Shown piece by piece: positions 1-12,290 of a stretch of DNA of 64,000 nt; the stretch's first letter is position 1; each line of letters starts with the position of its first letter. The DNA comes from Gnetum montanum. Its lineage: Eukaryota > Streptophyta > Gnetopsida > Gnetales > Gnetaceae. The position numbers were made by a program, and so were the translations under genes. Under the pieces are notes generated by a model. The model worked only from the letters and a program-made list of their open reading frames with translations. It was not told the origin of the DNA and ran no database searches. The DNA lies in NCBI GenBank assembly GCA_015680685.1, contig MNCI01006555.1, positions 1,122,344 through 1,186,343 of the forward strand. Direction: 5' to 3'.

Positions 1-513
1 TAAGCTAAATAGGAATTAATTATTGTTAAATGTATAAATGCTTTCCTAGATAATTAATCTCTCTCAACCCTTGACTCTCCTAGTTAAGTGCACTCAGTAC
101 GACCGCTTCGAGCACGTGTGTAATGCTTGGTAACCCAGTAACGAGTAGCGTTTGGTAATCCCAGCAGCGTTGCACTGGTTCAGGGTGTGTGCAGCAAGTG
201 GGAACGGATATTGGTGTTAGGATCAATTAGAACTTAGTTAGTGAATAGTTAATATAAGTTAGTCACTTAGTTCTCTTCACCTTTCCCTATTAGCGTAAAG
301 ACATTAAAAGATACAAGCTAGGAAAATCATATATCTCAAGCTTACTTAACCATACAACTGTGACAATACAAGTAAGTTTGGGAAAACAACGATTGATTAA
401 CCTTAAGAGTTCTATTACAGCGCGTAAGCACTTAGTCCTTGGAGTTTGACCAGATCGTGCGTGAGACACTCGTATTCTTATGGTTGAATGTAGGGGTACC
501 TTGCCACTCATCA
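1..513 (+). repeat. 5' LTR of element A (3' part only)
   Basis: The segment is nearly identical to 8527-9039 and ends CACTCATCA directly before the primer-binding site. It covers the 3' part of the LTR, downstream of the U3 promoter block seen in the other copy. Confidence 0.93.
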
Positions 514-514
514 T

Positions 515-532
515 TGGCGTCGTTGCTGGGGA
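515..532 (+). other. Primer-binding site, tRNA-Asp type, element A
   Basis: TGGCGTCGTTGCTGGGGA starts one base after the LTR end. It differs at few positions from the complement of the plant tRNA-Asp 3' end (expected TGGCGCCGTTGCCGGGGA), the usual primer of Athila elements. The tRNA assignment is from knowledge of that sequence. Confidence 0.85.
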
Positions 533-649
533 CTTAGTTGTTTGTGCGCTATGTAGAACATAGGCAATCATTCATATTGTTGGAAAACTAAGTCCCCATG
601 AACAAACAAACATTAATATCATAGGTAATCCACTTCACAATTCACAATC

Positions 650-2637
650 CTAGTTCTGATCCCCACGAACACCAAGTGTTCGACAAGGGAACATAAACAC
701 ATGATAAGGGTGGGCAGTCTGATTGTAATCACGATTAGGGCCGAGACCACTGAAGAGAAGGTAGGAAACATTGTCATGGCAATGGTTCTCCTTCTTCTTC
801 ACCTTCATCATCACATTCACCCTCTCCTTCAGTGTTAGGACATAGTCATAAGGAACCTAACCATGAGGATAAAGGTAAACAGAGTGAGAAATCTCGAAGA
901 GAGAGTCGAGAACGAGGATGAGGGTACTCTAGAGAATCACGACATGGAAGAAGGGAGAGTAGGGAACCGCGTAGACACCATAGACACTATGAGTGAGATG
1001 ACCACAAAGAACCCCTACTTACTACTAGAAGCATGTTAGACATAACGGAGGCCATAAGAATTCCCACAAGGCACCAAAAAGATAGTAGGATCAAGAGGTT
1101 AGACATGAATAATATCCCACGATTTGAGGGGGGATACAACGTTGATCCTCAAAATCACTTACAAGCATTTTATGATGCATGTGCCTTGCAGAACATCGAG
1201 AACAAATGGCAAAAACTAAAGTTGTTCCCAAGGACACTAGTAAAAGAAGTGAAAAGCTGGTACCAGTCCTTAGAACTGGAATCCATTCGGAGGTGGAGTA
1301 CGATGCTAGAGTTGTTTAATAATAAGTATCAAATGTACTCTTGGGTGTCCAACCTGCGAAAAAAAATCCAAGGATGGAAGCAAGGAAATCACGAACCCTT
1401 GGATGCTACCATGGGCCATTACTATGCACTATTACATCGTTGCCCAGGCCATGGTTACGCATAGCGGGATCAACTACGTCATCTCGTAGATGGACTTAGG
1501 CATGAAACAAGGAGAACCCTTGGAACGTATGCCCATGGAAGATTATCAGAGCTTAGGTCTAATCAGGTCCATAGATTGCTGGAACAAGTAGAAAAGGAAG
1601 AAGAGGAGCTACGTAAGAGAGAAAGTGCAGAAGAGTACAACTGTGATCCTTACCTCCAAAAAAGGGGAGTGAGATTCTGTGAGGAGGAGGAAGAGTCACC
1701 ACTCGAAGAGATGGTGCATAGGAAAACCTTGCCGCTGCAAAAATTAACAAAAAAAGTGTTGGCAAAGGTAAAACAAATGTGGGACTCGCTAGATAGTAGA
1801 TTTGAAACCGTTCTCAAAATCGTAGAGGAGTCTAAGGAGCGAGGTAGTGACTATGACAAAAAGAAAAAGATAGACATGGACCATGCACGTAATAAAGGTA
1901 AGGGTAAAATGGCCATCACCAAAGAGGTTGTGGATTATGATACGGATAATGACGGTGGATGTGAGATATGTCAATATGACCATCCTAAGGGATGTTGCCC
2001 AATAATCTCACATCTACAAGAGTCTAGGGTGTATGCACTCAACCCATGACTTAACAAATGACAAGCACCCGAAGGTTACCTTATCCCCAAGGTAACCTAA
2101 GGCAGTTCCACCAACCTTTAACATATTATCCAAGTGGAACTCCGCCACAACCTATTGAGCAACATCAGCAGTGGCAATACCCACAGTCATGGGGGATGCC
2201 ACCACCAAGGCAACAATACCCTTACCAACAACCGGATCCATATGGCTATTACGTGCAGCAACCAATCTCTCCATGTGACTTTGTTGGTCATGAAACACCA
2301 CAACGTCACTACCAAGCTCAGGAGTATTATAGGACTCCTTCTCTTGGGAGAGACAACCCACTGACATACCATCCTCGAAACCCATTCGAAACTCACACTG
2401 ATAGCTCCATTACCACCCACTCCAGCAATGCAAGGGGAACTCCCCACTCAACCACAGCAACCCAATGTCACGAGGGCTATGAATCCTCAACCCGCATTCG
2501 GTTTTGACAACCTTATGAAGAAAAGATCTTTCTTCAGAACCAACAATCCAATCAAGCCCTCACCATCACAAGCGGTTAGACATTTGAACACCTCCCTATC
2601 AAGTAAGGCTTCAGGGCCTCCTTGAACCCAAAAATCA
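650..2637 (+). pseudogene. gag: gag, element A
   Basis: Broken capsid/nucleocapsid gene. The N-terminal part (about 650-1030) is rich in Ser, Arg, Glu and His and reads in shifting frames. The capsid core (1033 onward) has the retrotransposon gag run from RFEGGYN through WQKLKLFPRTL to a WYQSL-like segment. A single TAG at 1462-1464 interrupts a frame that continues through a Glu/Lys-rich coiled-coil-like stretch (about 1560-1720) to a zinc knuckle at about 1960-2000 (CEIC, then H and C; spacing CX2CX3HX4C, one short of the usual CX2CX4HX4C). After a frame change the C-terminal part (2058-2500) is Pro/Gln/Tyr-rich. Compared with element C, about 0.5 kb of the leader and gag N-terminus is missing here. 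Confidence 0.85.
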
Positions 2638-2655
2638 AGCTTAACGCACACGGTT

Positions 2656-3279
2656 ATGTTAACACATGCCGTTATAGATTGGATTAATTTGGGCCACCTT
2701 CCCAGGAAATTCTCTGATCCTGGAAGTCCTCTAATCTATCTCCAAGTTGCTGGGAATGAACCATGTAAGGCTCTTCTGGACTCAGGTTCTGAAGTCAATC
2801 TAATATCACAAGAGATGTATAAAGTCTGGAACTTGCCTCCATTGAGGAAAAGTAGCATTCGACTTGAGCTAGCTGATCAATCCATCATTGTCCCCTTGGG
2901 ACTGGTGGAGGACATTTTTACCACTATATGTGGGTGGTCGTATCCAGTTGATTTCCTAGTGATACAAGTAAACAATGGTAAGGGGGACTTCCCAATAATA
3001 ATGGGAAGAGCATGGTTAAGTACCATAGATGCATGCCTAGGAATCCATGATCTTTTCCTGGAAATATCCAAGAAAAACACTTTCGAAAAGATCAAGAAGA
3101 AGAAAGTTCCATGCATCACATACAGTGACACAGGGTGTCATTTCTTGCAGAAATCATGGGTTATGCAAAGTTTAGCATTACCTGCATGCAATTGGTGTGC
3201 ACAAGAAATTAATATAAAAAAGTGCCTATATGCAGCAGCCACACGACAAGAAGACACCCAGTGGCTAATGGTTGATTAA
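2656..3279 (+). pseudogene. pro: Aspartic protease, element A
   Basis: Retropepsin domain that would process the Gag-Pol polyprotein. The active-site run LLDSGSEVNLIS is intact (around 2775-2810) and a matching IIMGRAWLS-like C-terminal run lies at about 2995-3020. The frame is the same as the last part of gag and is separated from it only by a TGA at 2623-2625, so gag and pro were probably one reading frame. The C-terminal tail has a Cys-containing segment and Lys-rich patches, also seen in elements C and F. It ends in a stop at 3277-3279, shortly before the RT frame. Confidence 0.85.
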
Positions 3280-3300
3280 GAGAGCAACTCACTAACATGC

Positions 3301-4545
3301 ATGGAACTAACTGAGGGAATAACTAGTGCTTATATTGAAAGCATAGATGCATTGGAGCAAGTTCGTTGCCAACTACCAAGCTTTAACATTGAAAACATCA
3401 ACTGGGGAAAGTTGGAAATTCTTGAGAGATTTAAACAAGAGCCACTAGATTTGAAACCATTGGCCACGGGTCTGGAGTATATGATCCTCGAAAATGGAAA
3501 ATCGGTGATCATCAATGCAAGAATTATTCCCAAACAAAAAGAAAGATTGCTGAAAGTGATAAACAAGTGGTCAAAAGCCTTTGCTTGGTCATACACTAAG
3601 TTAATTGGAATAGATCATAGGATATGTCAGCATAGGATTTACACGGACCCCTCCATGAAACCTCGAAAACAACCGTAGAGGTGATTGAACCCAAAATTGA
3701 AACAAATAGTAAAAGAAGAAATAGAACAACTTCTTAAGGCTGGGTTCATATATCCCATTGCTGATAGTGAATGGGTTAGCCCTCTGGTAATCATGCCTAA
3801 AAATGGAGGAAAATGAAGGGTGTGTATAGATTTTAGGCTATTGAACATGGCAACATTCAAGGATCACTTTTCATTGCCATTCGTTGACCAAGTCTTAGAC
3901 ACCATAGCAGGGCATCGCTATTATAGTTTTCTAGATGGCTATAATGGATACAACCAAATACAGATAGCACCAGAAGATCAAGCCAAGACAATGTTCACTA
4001 GTCCTTGGGGAACGTTTGCATATAAACAAATGCCATTTGGCTTGTGCAATGCTCCTGCCATGTTTCAATGCCTAGTTCTAAGCATATTCCAATAGCAAAT
4101 AGGAAATAGAGTGGAAGTCTTTATGGATGACTTCTCTACTTATGGAACAAGCTTTGATCAAGCCTTGGACCGGTTAGAGCAAGTGCTGAAAAGATGCATA
4201 GAAACCAACTTAAGGCTCAACTGGCAAAAATGCCATCTGATGGTCCAAGAAGGCATAGTACTTGGGCATAAGATTTCACATTCAGGAATAGAGGTAGACC
4301 TAGATAAAGTTAGGGTCATCCAAGGAATCACCCGACAATTGAAAACTATCAAAGACATTCGATCATTCCTTAGACACACTGGCTACTATAGGAGATTCAT
4401 TAAGAACTTCTCCAAGATTGCCAAATTGTTGGTAGAACTAACGAAGAAGGATGCACCATTTGAATGGACTAGGAAATGTGAACGAGCATTCCAAACTCTG
4501 AAACAAAATCTTGTGGAAACTCCCATTCTACAAGCCCCGGACTAG
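3301..4545 (+). pseudogene. Reverse transcriptase, element A
   Basis: Ty3/gypsy RT. Motifs appear in the right order: CIDFRLLNMATFKDHF, a SFLDGYNGYNQI run, GTFAYKQMPFGLCNAPAMFQ, and the catalytic box VFMDDFS (Athila elements use FMDD). The thumb/connection segment follows, with VLGHKISHSGIEVD. Stops at 3676-3678, about 3814 and 4093-4095 break the gene into three pieces, but the frames stay close, so decay is by point changes and small indels. The catalytic Asp pair is present. Confidence 0.9.
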
Positions 4546-4955
4546 TCCAGACTATTCCATATAATGATTAACGGGTCCAAATATGCCTTGGGAGCCGTAC
4601 TTACACAGTTAGATGACCAGAAATGTCCTTACTACATCCACTGTGCAAGTAGGAGTATCGTCGATGCACAACTTAACTACACAACTACAGAAAAGAATTA
4701 ATGGCTGTAGTGTTTGCACTAGATAAGTTTAGGCACTATGTGTTAGGTTACAAAGTATTCATCCATATGGATCATAGTGCAGTTAGGTTCCTAATGAACA
4801 AGCCAACGGTTAGCCCTCGTATTATACGATGGCTGATAATCCTACAAGAGTTTAATCTAACGATGATCGATTGAAAGGGCACTGAGAACATAGTTGCAGA
4901 TCATTTATCTCAGTTGCACTGGGATAACAAGAAGGATGAATACGCCATATCCGAT
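4546..4955 (+). pseudogene. RNase H, element A
   Basis: RNase H domain directly after RT, read in two frames with a frameshift near 4697. The first catalytic position is changed: the run is FHIMINGSKYALGAVLTQ, where family members have Asp in place of the Asn. The later acidic residues are visible: Glu in TEKELMA, Asp in FIHMDHSAV and Asp in VADHLSQL. With the first Asp lost and the frame broken, the domain is inactive. Confidence 0.82.
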
Positions 4956-5089
4956 CATTTTCCTTATGAAGCTCTCTTTGCCAGTGTAGTGAATAACCAA
5001 CCCATGGAAAAAAATTGGTATAGTAGCATTCTCACCTATCTCCTTTCCCAACAAACACCATAGGAGCTAGATTTTAGGAAGAAACAATA

Positions 5090-6342
5090 GTTTTTTCATA
5101 GAGCCAAGTACTTTATGGAGATCAATAGACAACTTTACAAAGTCTATTCTGATGGCTTGGTTCGATGGTGTGTGCCCGATGTAGACCAACGAAGAGTTCT
5201 CCAAGACACTCATGAGGGTCCTTGTGGGGGTCACTATGCAGGGAGATGAACGACTATTAAGATCCTGCTTGTAGGATATTACCGGCCAACAGTATTTCGG
5301 GATGCCCATCAATTTGTCCAATCTTGCGAGCACTGTCAACGTGATGGGGGAATGACTGCTAGAATGGAGGGTCTGCAATAATGGATTCAACCTTTAGAAC
5401 CCTTCGACATTTGGGGAATAGACTTTATGGGGCCCATTACACCAATGTCAAATGGAAAAGCTTAAATCATTGTTGCTGTTGACTATCTAACAAAATGGGC
5501 TGAAGCAGCTACTGTTACGGACTGCACATCATCTACCGCTACATGATTTGTGCAACAAAAAGTCGTAAATAGGTTTGGTGTGCCACGTGCACTTATCTCG
5601 GATAATGGAACACACTTCACAGGTGCAACCTTTTGGAAGTTGATGCAATGCTTAGGGGTTGAACATAAATTGACTACACCTTATTACCCCCAAGCTAATG
5701 GCCAAGCTGAGGTCACTAATCGGGAGATTACTAAAATATAGGCGAGATTGGAGCACTAAACTAAATGATGCTCTTTGGGCATACTGCTCCACCTGGAAAC
5801 TCCTATAGGCTATTCTCCCTATGAGTTAGTATACGGGAAACTTCCAAAGCTTCCAATTCAAACTGAGCTCCGTACACTATCCATGACGTGTGACCTCCAC
5901 CTTGACCTTGATCTAGCACAAAAACAAAGATTGGCAACTCTAAATGTGCTAGACGAAAATCGATTAGTTGCCCTGTCATCAAATGAGTTGCACAAGGCAC
6001 ATAACAAACAATGTCATGACTTAGAAATTCGAAAGGTTAAGTACCAACCAGGAGATAAGGTCATTTACTGGAACCCCACACATGTGCGACAACACACAAA
6101 ATTTCAAACATTGTGGGAAGGGTCTTACATCATTCATACAACCTTTCCCTCAGAGGGCCATGACTATATACAAACCTGAAAGCCCTGATAAGAGATTACT
6201 GGTCAATGTGCAACAAACCAAACCATTTCATGAACTTAGAATAGCTAGCGCACATAATACCTCTGAGAGAGAACAACCTCGCTCATTATTTCAGATCTCC
6301 TCCTTTAAACTCAGTCATGGAGGAGATGGCCACCTATGCTGA
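5090..6342 (+). pseudogene. Integrase, element A
   Basis: DDE integrase that would insert the cDNA. The N-terminal zinc-binding module is complete: HEGPCGGH followed by CEHCQR (HHCC, about 5200-5345). The catalytic core has Asp in GIDFMGP, Asp in LISDNGTHF and Glu in GQAEVTNRE. The C-terminal part holds IGYSPYELVYGKLP and a KYQPGDKVIYW run, and ends after a frameshift near 6130. Several in-frame stops (for example near 5242, 5382, 5464, 5544 and 5740) make it a pseudogene. No chromodomain is visible, as expected for Athila. Confidence 0.88.
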
Positions 6343-8221
6343 TCAATCAAGGCCATCAGTTCCTTTTTAAGTTTTTGTTTTTGCACATTTTTGTTTTACA
6401 AATTTCTTTAACTTTTCTTGTTTTTGTTTTGCATCATCGTTCATGCTTTTTCATTTATTTGTATGCTTATTTATTTTGTTAGATTTGTCACCTAATAAGT
6501 GCTCCTGATGATGGTATGAACTGTATTCCATTGATTGCTAATGTTTGATTTTTACCTTTGAGTTATAATGTTGATACTAAGGTATGGTTCTTTTGATATA
6601 ACAGGCAATGAGTCCACGTCATCCATGCATCCATAAATTTCTATGGTCTCTCTTGGCTTGGAAATGTACAATCCCTTTCTTAATAATAGTAAAACTATCA
6701 ACGAATTGGTGACTGGGCATTTCTCAAACTAAGGAAGGACTCAAGGATTGAAAAGGGTGTGACTTCAAGGGGATTTGATGCATTTGTGCTGGCCATTCTC
6801 TTGGGTGCTTGGATGTTTTCTTCCTAATTTTTCCTTACCATTCCGACGATGCTCCATTATTGGGAAGTTTAGCTAATAAAAATAATAAGTCTTTGCATGG
6901 TGTGGTTCTCAAGCTAAAAAAAAAATAGAAAAGAGTGAGAATTCAAAGCACACCCCTTAGACGAAATAATCATCTGGGCTACAAGCATTGATTATGGAAC
7001 TAAATAAACATGTTCCCTCTAACTAAGGCCCCTTCTCAGTTCCTACTTTCTCCTTTTTCGTTTTGTCGGAATGGTGGTGACTTGTTGGCAAAAGCATTCT
7101 TGTTACTTCAGGTGGATGGATTGGCCAAATGTATTAATACAAAGTCACTGAATGTGGATTGTTTGAGGCTAGATTTGGAATGAGATCTACTAAGTCACAT
7201 TAACCATTAATACATAAGGGGCTGTACACCACCTTGTTCTTGAGACTCCATTCCATTTTCTTTTTTCCATCATTCTTTCTCCATTTTTTACCTCATTGCC
7301 AATTGTATCAATAGTCCATATTTTGGTTGATGCATTGTTTTCTTTTTGGTAAATTCTTGTGGTTAAGACTTTAACTCTTGCTTCCAAATAACATTTCTAG
7401 AGCCTACGGACTCTTTGAATGTGGGACTGCTAGGGCATTAAGGGCATGAGCCTGCTTTGGGGAGGACCCACTGGCATTCCTATTTGGTGCATCAGTTAAT
7501 TTCTTTCTTTTAACCATTTCTACAATCAATTCTTATTTTTTTCATTTCCATCCCTGACATCCATTTTATTTTATCGGCACTGCCCTTGTTTCTTTTTCTC
7601 CATCTTTCTTATCCCTTCTATTTTTCCATTCTCTCGCTACTGGAGGTTCGCTCTTAGTCATGGGGGTCCTGTCCAATTTTTTCGATTTTCTCTAAACCCC
7701 TACACCTTGGGTAGTCACTAGTGTTATATCTCCAAAATCCGCATCAGCCATACGACAACTCAGCTAATGGATCTTTCACGAGGGCAAGGTATCAACTGCA
7801 TTGTGATTCATTTACCTTTGCTAATATAAGATTGTGTTGTGCGTGCAGATAGCAATCATACACCAATGGATTGGATCCAGAGGGAACACTTGGAATGGAT
7901 TCGTGCTGGAGCAGTCATGCAAGGAACAAGATTGATGGCGCAGTTATGGATAGACAACAAAAAGAGCAATCTTGGCATTGGCAGCAATAGACTTCTTCTT
8001 TTCTCTCTCTCTCTCTTCTCTCTTCTCTCTCAGCTACCAAATAAAGCTAGATGTCAAATGTGTATAGTGTTCACTCTTATTGTCATGAACACTAATTTTG
8101 TCATGTATTGTAATGATGATCCATTCACATGTCACCCCATTCACCATTAGTATCATTCAAGTCAATAATCCCATACCTTTCCAATATTTTGTAAGGAACT
8201 CGAGGATAGTTTTCATTCAGT
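6343..8221 (+). other. 3' noncoding region of element A
   Basis: About 1.9 kb with no recognisable protein. In angiosperm Athila elements this position may hold an env-like gene, but no signal peptide or membrane protein of convincing length is visible. The region is T-rich and contains a CT-rich tract at about 7998-8031. Short blocks such as the one at 7441-7480 (CTTTGGGGAGGACCCA) recur at the same relative place in elements C, E, F and G. Confidence 0.7.
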
Positions 8222-8231
8222 TATGGGGGTA
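8222..8231 (+). other. Polypurine tract, element A
   Basis: TATGGGGGTA lies immediately upstream of the 3' LTR start TGATGAG. The same tract, as ATGGGGGTA on the reverse strand, abuts the 3' LTR of element C. It is the expected primer site for plus-strand DNA synthesis. Confidence 0.75.
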
Positions 8232-9039
8232 TGATGAGTTGCGATATCACATACGTGATATCGCATACGTGATATCTCGGCCCGCGATATCTCGGCCCGC
8301 TGCAATGTCTATAAATAAGAGGTGGCTTTCCCTTGTTCACACACTTAGACTTAGACCCTTAGCCAAACTATAGCAGTTTTACCATTCCAGAGTTAGAATA
8401 ATTTCCATGTGCCCGCAGTAGGAGTCTTAAAGTGAACGGATCTTTATTCGAGCAAATTGTACCTGAGCACACATTTGTGTACGGTAATAAAGACAAACTT
8501 TCTAATAAACCTTGTAGCATGTGGACTAAGCTAAATAAGAATTAATTATTGTTAAATGTTTAAATGCTTTTCTAGATAATTAATCTCTCTCAACCCTTGA
8601 CTCTCCTAGTTAAGTGCACTCAGTACGACTGCTTCAAGCACGTGTGTAACACTTGGCAACCCAGTAACGAGTAGCATTTGGTAATCTCAGCAGCGTTGCA
8701 CTGGTTCAGGGTGTGTGCGACAAGTGGGAACAGATACTGGTGTTAGGATCAATTAGAACTTAGTTAGTGAATAATTAATATAAGTTAGTCACTTAGTTTT
8801 CTTCACCTTTCCCTATTAGCGTAAAGACATTAAAAGATAAAAGATATAAAAATCATATACCTCAAGCTTACTTAACCATACAACCGTGACAATATAAGTA
8901 AGTTTGAGAAGACAACGATTGATTAACCTTAAGTGTTCCATTAAGGCGCGTAAGCACTTAGTCTTTGGAGTTCGACCAGATCACGCGTGAGACACTCGAA
9001 TTCGTATGGTTGAGTGTAGGGGTACCTCACCACTCATCA
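8232..9039 (+). repeat. 3' LTR of element A
   Basis: 808 bp, starting TGATGAG and ending CTCATCA, so the ends form the short inverted repeat TGATG/CATCA. The final 513 bp match the window start. U3 carries repeated GATATC palindromes, then a TATA box at 8309-8317; an AATAAA lies at about 8485 and may serve as polyadenylation signal. The left boundary is set by alignment with the LTRs of element C and by the polypurine tract. Confidence 0.92.
8240..8317 (+). promoter_or_regulatory. U3 palindrome cluster and TATA box, element A
   Basis: Four copies of GATATC in about 60 bp, in the context GCGATATC or GTGATATC alternating with CATACG or CGGCCCGC, followed by CTATAAATA at 8309-8317. Promoter function is inferred from position. 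The same block occurs in both LTRs of element C with a different copy number. Confidence 0.6.
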
Positions 9040-9766
9040 CAAGGGATACCGTGAACAATCGTGACTCATAACACAAATCCATCCTTAACAAGGGATGAGA
9101 CATTACACTTTCCACATTTTGATAGTGTTGGCACATTTAGGCCATTTAATGGAGCAGACTTTATTAGAAATTTTGTTAATTGTTTGGACTAAAGTAAAAC
9201 TTAGTTTCATGTGCAAATGGTAAATTTCATGCTTGTGGAATTTGTAATACAAAATAGAAGAGTTTTTCCAATTTCATACATAAATTAAGGATTAAATGCC
9301 ATGAGGATTTCTAGAAAATGTGATGGAGAACAATAATGAGGTTGACTGCTCAAAAAATTATAAGTATTGAATTCAGTCTATGGGCTGTCCAAAGGCTTGC
9401 CATTGTTCAAAATAGTGCACAATTTTGTAATCTTGCAAAGAGAAAGAAGTCAAAATATCTAAGATTGAATCCTATGGATGGAGAGTAGAAGCCACTGAAA
9501 TTGTTAAGAAAAGAGAATTCATTGTTGGCGTATCCAGGCATTGAATTGCTTCATGATTTTATGCATGCAAGATATGATTGACTAAAGTGCAATTATCAAG
9601 GTTCATGGCAAGATTGTAAGAAGTGGGTTTGATTTTCAAGAAAGTGTATAAACTGCATTGTTAAAAATCTATGAAAACAGAGGAATTTGCTTTCGGTATC
9701 TTTTCTGCATGTAAAACTTACGTGCTAGATTTGATAGTGAAAACTAGCAGCACCGGAAGCCATACT

Positions 9767-9842
9767 TGCAAAATGTATTTGTGTTTTGGCAACGTTGCAG
9801 TATATGCAAAATGTATTTGTGTTTTGGCAACGTTGCAGTATA
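9767..9842 (+). repeat. 38-bp perfect tandem duplication
   Basis: Two adjacent identical copies, 9767-9804 and 9805-9842, each starting TGCAAAATGTATTTG and ending GTTGCAGTATA. The identity implies a recent duplication by slippage or unequal exchange. Confidence 0.95.
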
Positions 9843-10886
9843 TGATAATTTTTCTTTGGACAAATGGTCTTTTGTTGGAAGCTTGAAACCATACAAAGTT
9901 TTCAACATTTTGGAAGAACCATCTATAGATTCCAGTGTTTGCAAAGTCTCTTAAGAATCAAAATCAATGGAACATAACGTTTTTTCTAAGTTTTGTGGGA
10001 CTAAGAACTTGAGTAAGAATTCCAGAATTGAAGATGATTCATTTCAGAATTTCATAGTAGAAGAAAGAGTAGATCATCTAATCAAAAGCATATGCAGTTC
10101 CTCTTGAACTACCAAGTTGTTCTTAAAAGAAAGCGGCTCTCTTCATTGAAATTAGGAAAATTTGGGAGAACTCTCAGTTATTTATGGACAAGAAAGAGAT
10201 CATGATTATGTTAGATGCAAGAAAAGGAAAGCAAAAGAACCACTTTCACAGTCGGATGAATCCAAGATTCCTAGACAGCAAACTTTCGTAATTGCTGTTG
10301 TGCACATCATCAAGAATGAAATCAAAACCCTAACCTTGACTTGAATTTGCAGAAATGAGTCCACAGTGACAAACACTGGCAGTAATCCAAGCGATGATAG
10401 TAGAAGTTGCAGAATAGTTTAAACTCCAGAGAGCGCATAAATCTTCAAAGCATACGCATTTTTCTTCTGTCAATTGCACGCAAGAGTGATCCGCAGTGAT
10501 GGAGCAGGACCAGTTGAGTTCGTGATAGCGCTGCGAGAAATGTGTTGCCTATAAACTCATTATAGAAGAATAAATGGCAGACATGAGCATAGCCATGAAT
10601 CTTTAGTAGCACAATGTACAATGATAGGATAGTAGATAGCAACGACAAGAGCTTGGATTATAGGCATGGAAGGGAGTGTGCAGAGCTGAGGGTTTTGGCA
10701 GTATTGATGGTAGTGTTAACAACTCACCACGGTAATGAATGACCCTGAAGCCTTTGTTGTAGCATTAGCATTAGCATCACCAGTCATCCTCAACTAGAAT
10801 GGCACAATGTCATGAATGCTAAACACTCCTTCCTGCAACATGTGGAAAACAATAAACCCTTGCCCGTTCATTTTCACAACCTATTT

Positions 10887-10964
10887 GAGAGAATCGTGTT
10901 CCATTTCTTGAAATTAAAAGTTTGGGTTGGAGAGAATCGTTTTTGAAATTAAAAGTTTGGGTTG
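10887..10964 (+). repeat. Imperfect tandem duplication
   Basis: Two adjacent copies of a block that begins GAGAGAATCGT and ends GAAATTAAAAGTTTGGGTTG. The second copy is 8 bp shorter in its centre. Confidence 0.8.
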
Positions 10965-11039
10965 AAAGATAATGAAAACTACCTAGGTTATTATGGTGGG
11001 CATGAATTATAATATAAGTTTTAATAAAAGTAATACATG

Positions 11040-12290
11040 TGTACATGGGAAAGTTTTTATTTAGAAAAGGAAGATATAAATCTTTATTTTTAAGTTAAAT
11101 TTCCCATGAAGGTTATATTGAGCACAATTAAATCTTTTAAATGTTTGCATTTGATATGACATTTGTTAAACTATGGCAAAATTTTATCATAACTTCCTTT
11201 GGAAGTTACAACTTCTAATAGGGGTTATGAATTAATTCCTTAGATATTTGTGGTTTACCTTAATATTTTATGATGATTGTAACTACTCAAAGCCATTATA
11301 AAAAGGCTTAATGAGTAGAGATCAAAGGTGACAGAGGAGGAATTTTTGGAACATTGAATATTGCAAAGGCATGACTTGTTAAAGATATCAATTCAGCTAC
11401 TTTGTTTTAATCCTATGAGTTCATTTCTTCCCATTTTTTTAATTGCTTAACTAATAGTTTAGATAGTATTGTGCTTGGCATTTAATTTTGGGATTTTTTA
11501 AGGTTATCTTTATAGCTCTTTTTTTGCACAATATTAAACTTCTATTAAGGATTGCCATATAAGAGCTTATGTTGTAGAAAAACATCTTGAGCAAATTAAT
11601 AGTAATGTCTTAAAGAAATTGCTTGTTTAAGTTTAGGAAATCTAGAAAGTTTTTGATATTTTGAGATGACTAAAATAGCTTCTTTATTTATAAAGTTTAT
11701 TGGTTAATATTGCAATCTTGAAATTGTCAAATTTATTTGGAAGTTCTATTGTTTACAATTCTTGGCCAGTTTAAATTAGCCAAATAGAAGCTTATACTTT
11801 GTCATTTACAAAGCATTTTGGTAGTTAAATAGAGTGTCTTTTATGAAATTGCTTGTTGAGCTCAGAAGGTTTAGATGATTCGTAATAGATTGAATTAGAA
11901 TAACTTTATTGCAAAGTGCTTCCTCATGTCAAGTTATCTTGCTTAAATGTTTGAGATACCAAAAAATATTCTTTCTTTTCTTTCTCTTTCTAAAACCCAT
12001 TGAATCTTGCTCTATTTCTAGTTTTTTGGTGGAACTTTCTTTCTAGGGAAAATTAGGAGTAGATTGGTAGAATTGTGCACAAATATTTTTGTGAAATTTT
12101 ATATGTTACAAGTAACGTACTATAGGGGATATATAGACTAAGTGATTGAACAAAATAAGAACCTTCAACAACTCATAGTATTGGATAAAGTTAGCTGAAT
12201 TTCTTTTATGATAGCTAATTATAGTTTCATACATAGCCCAACCATTTCAACATTCACAACAACAAACACATACTCATGTTTAGTTCATTT
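11040..12290 (+). repeat. Probable 5' LTR of element B
   Basis: AT-rich sequence with a TATA-like TTATAAAAAGG near 11294. Its 3' part (about 11980-12350) is recognisably similar to 49270-49630, sharing CCATTGAATCT, TCTAGGGAAAATTAG and TGAGT(C/T)TATTTGAAGGTATC. Two copies of the same LTR-to-leader junction support the assignment, but the ends and the PBS could not be fixed. Confidence 0.45.

Larger units (their letters stand above)
1..9039 (+). mobile_element. Element A: Athila-like Ty3/gypsy LTR retrotransposon, 5' end outside window
   Basis: The order is LTR, PBS, gag, protease, RT, RNase H, integrase, long 3' noncoding region, polypurine tract, LTR. The first 513 bases match 8527-9039 with the same length, so the window opens inside the 5' LTR. 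The family call rests on the tRNA-Asp type PBS, an RT with FMDDFS and the run SFLDGYNGYNQI, and an integrase with ISDNGTHF and a GQAEVTNRE-like run, all typical of plant Athila elements. Every gene carries stop codons or frameshifts, so the copy cannot be autonomous. The target duplication cannot be tested because the left end is missing. Confidence 0.93.
9040..11040. other. Unassigned AT-rich interval with no recognised gene
   Basis: Two kilobases between the end of element A and the LTR-like start of element B. Only short frames occur (for example 9671-9886 and 10162-10344) and none resembles a known protein. It holds a 38-bp tandem duplication and a smaller duplicated block. It may be the target DNA into which A inserted, or an older eroded repeat. 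Confidence 0.5.

Noticed and set aside
290-571. Reverse frame across the LTR end and PBS of element A
   Set aside because: It lies over the LTR-PBS junction and is explained by chance openness of the noncoding LTR.
6343-8231. env-like gene in the 3' region of element A
   Set aside because: No open frame longer than about 100 codons, no signal peptide or transmembrane pattern, and no agreement of frames between A, C, E, F and G.
10162-10344. Short frame with a Lys-rich protein as a host gene exon
   Set aside because: Sixty codons, no recognised domain, no supporting neighbouring exons; kept only as part of an unassigned interval.
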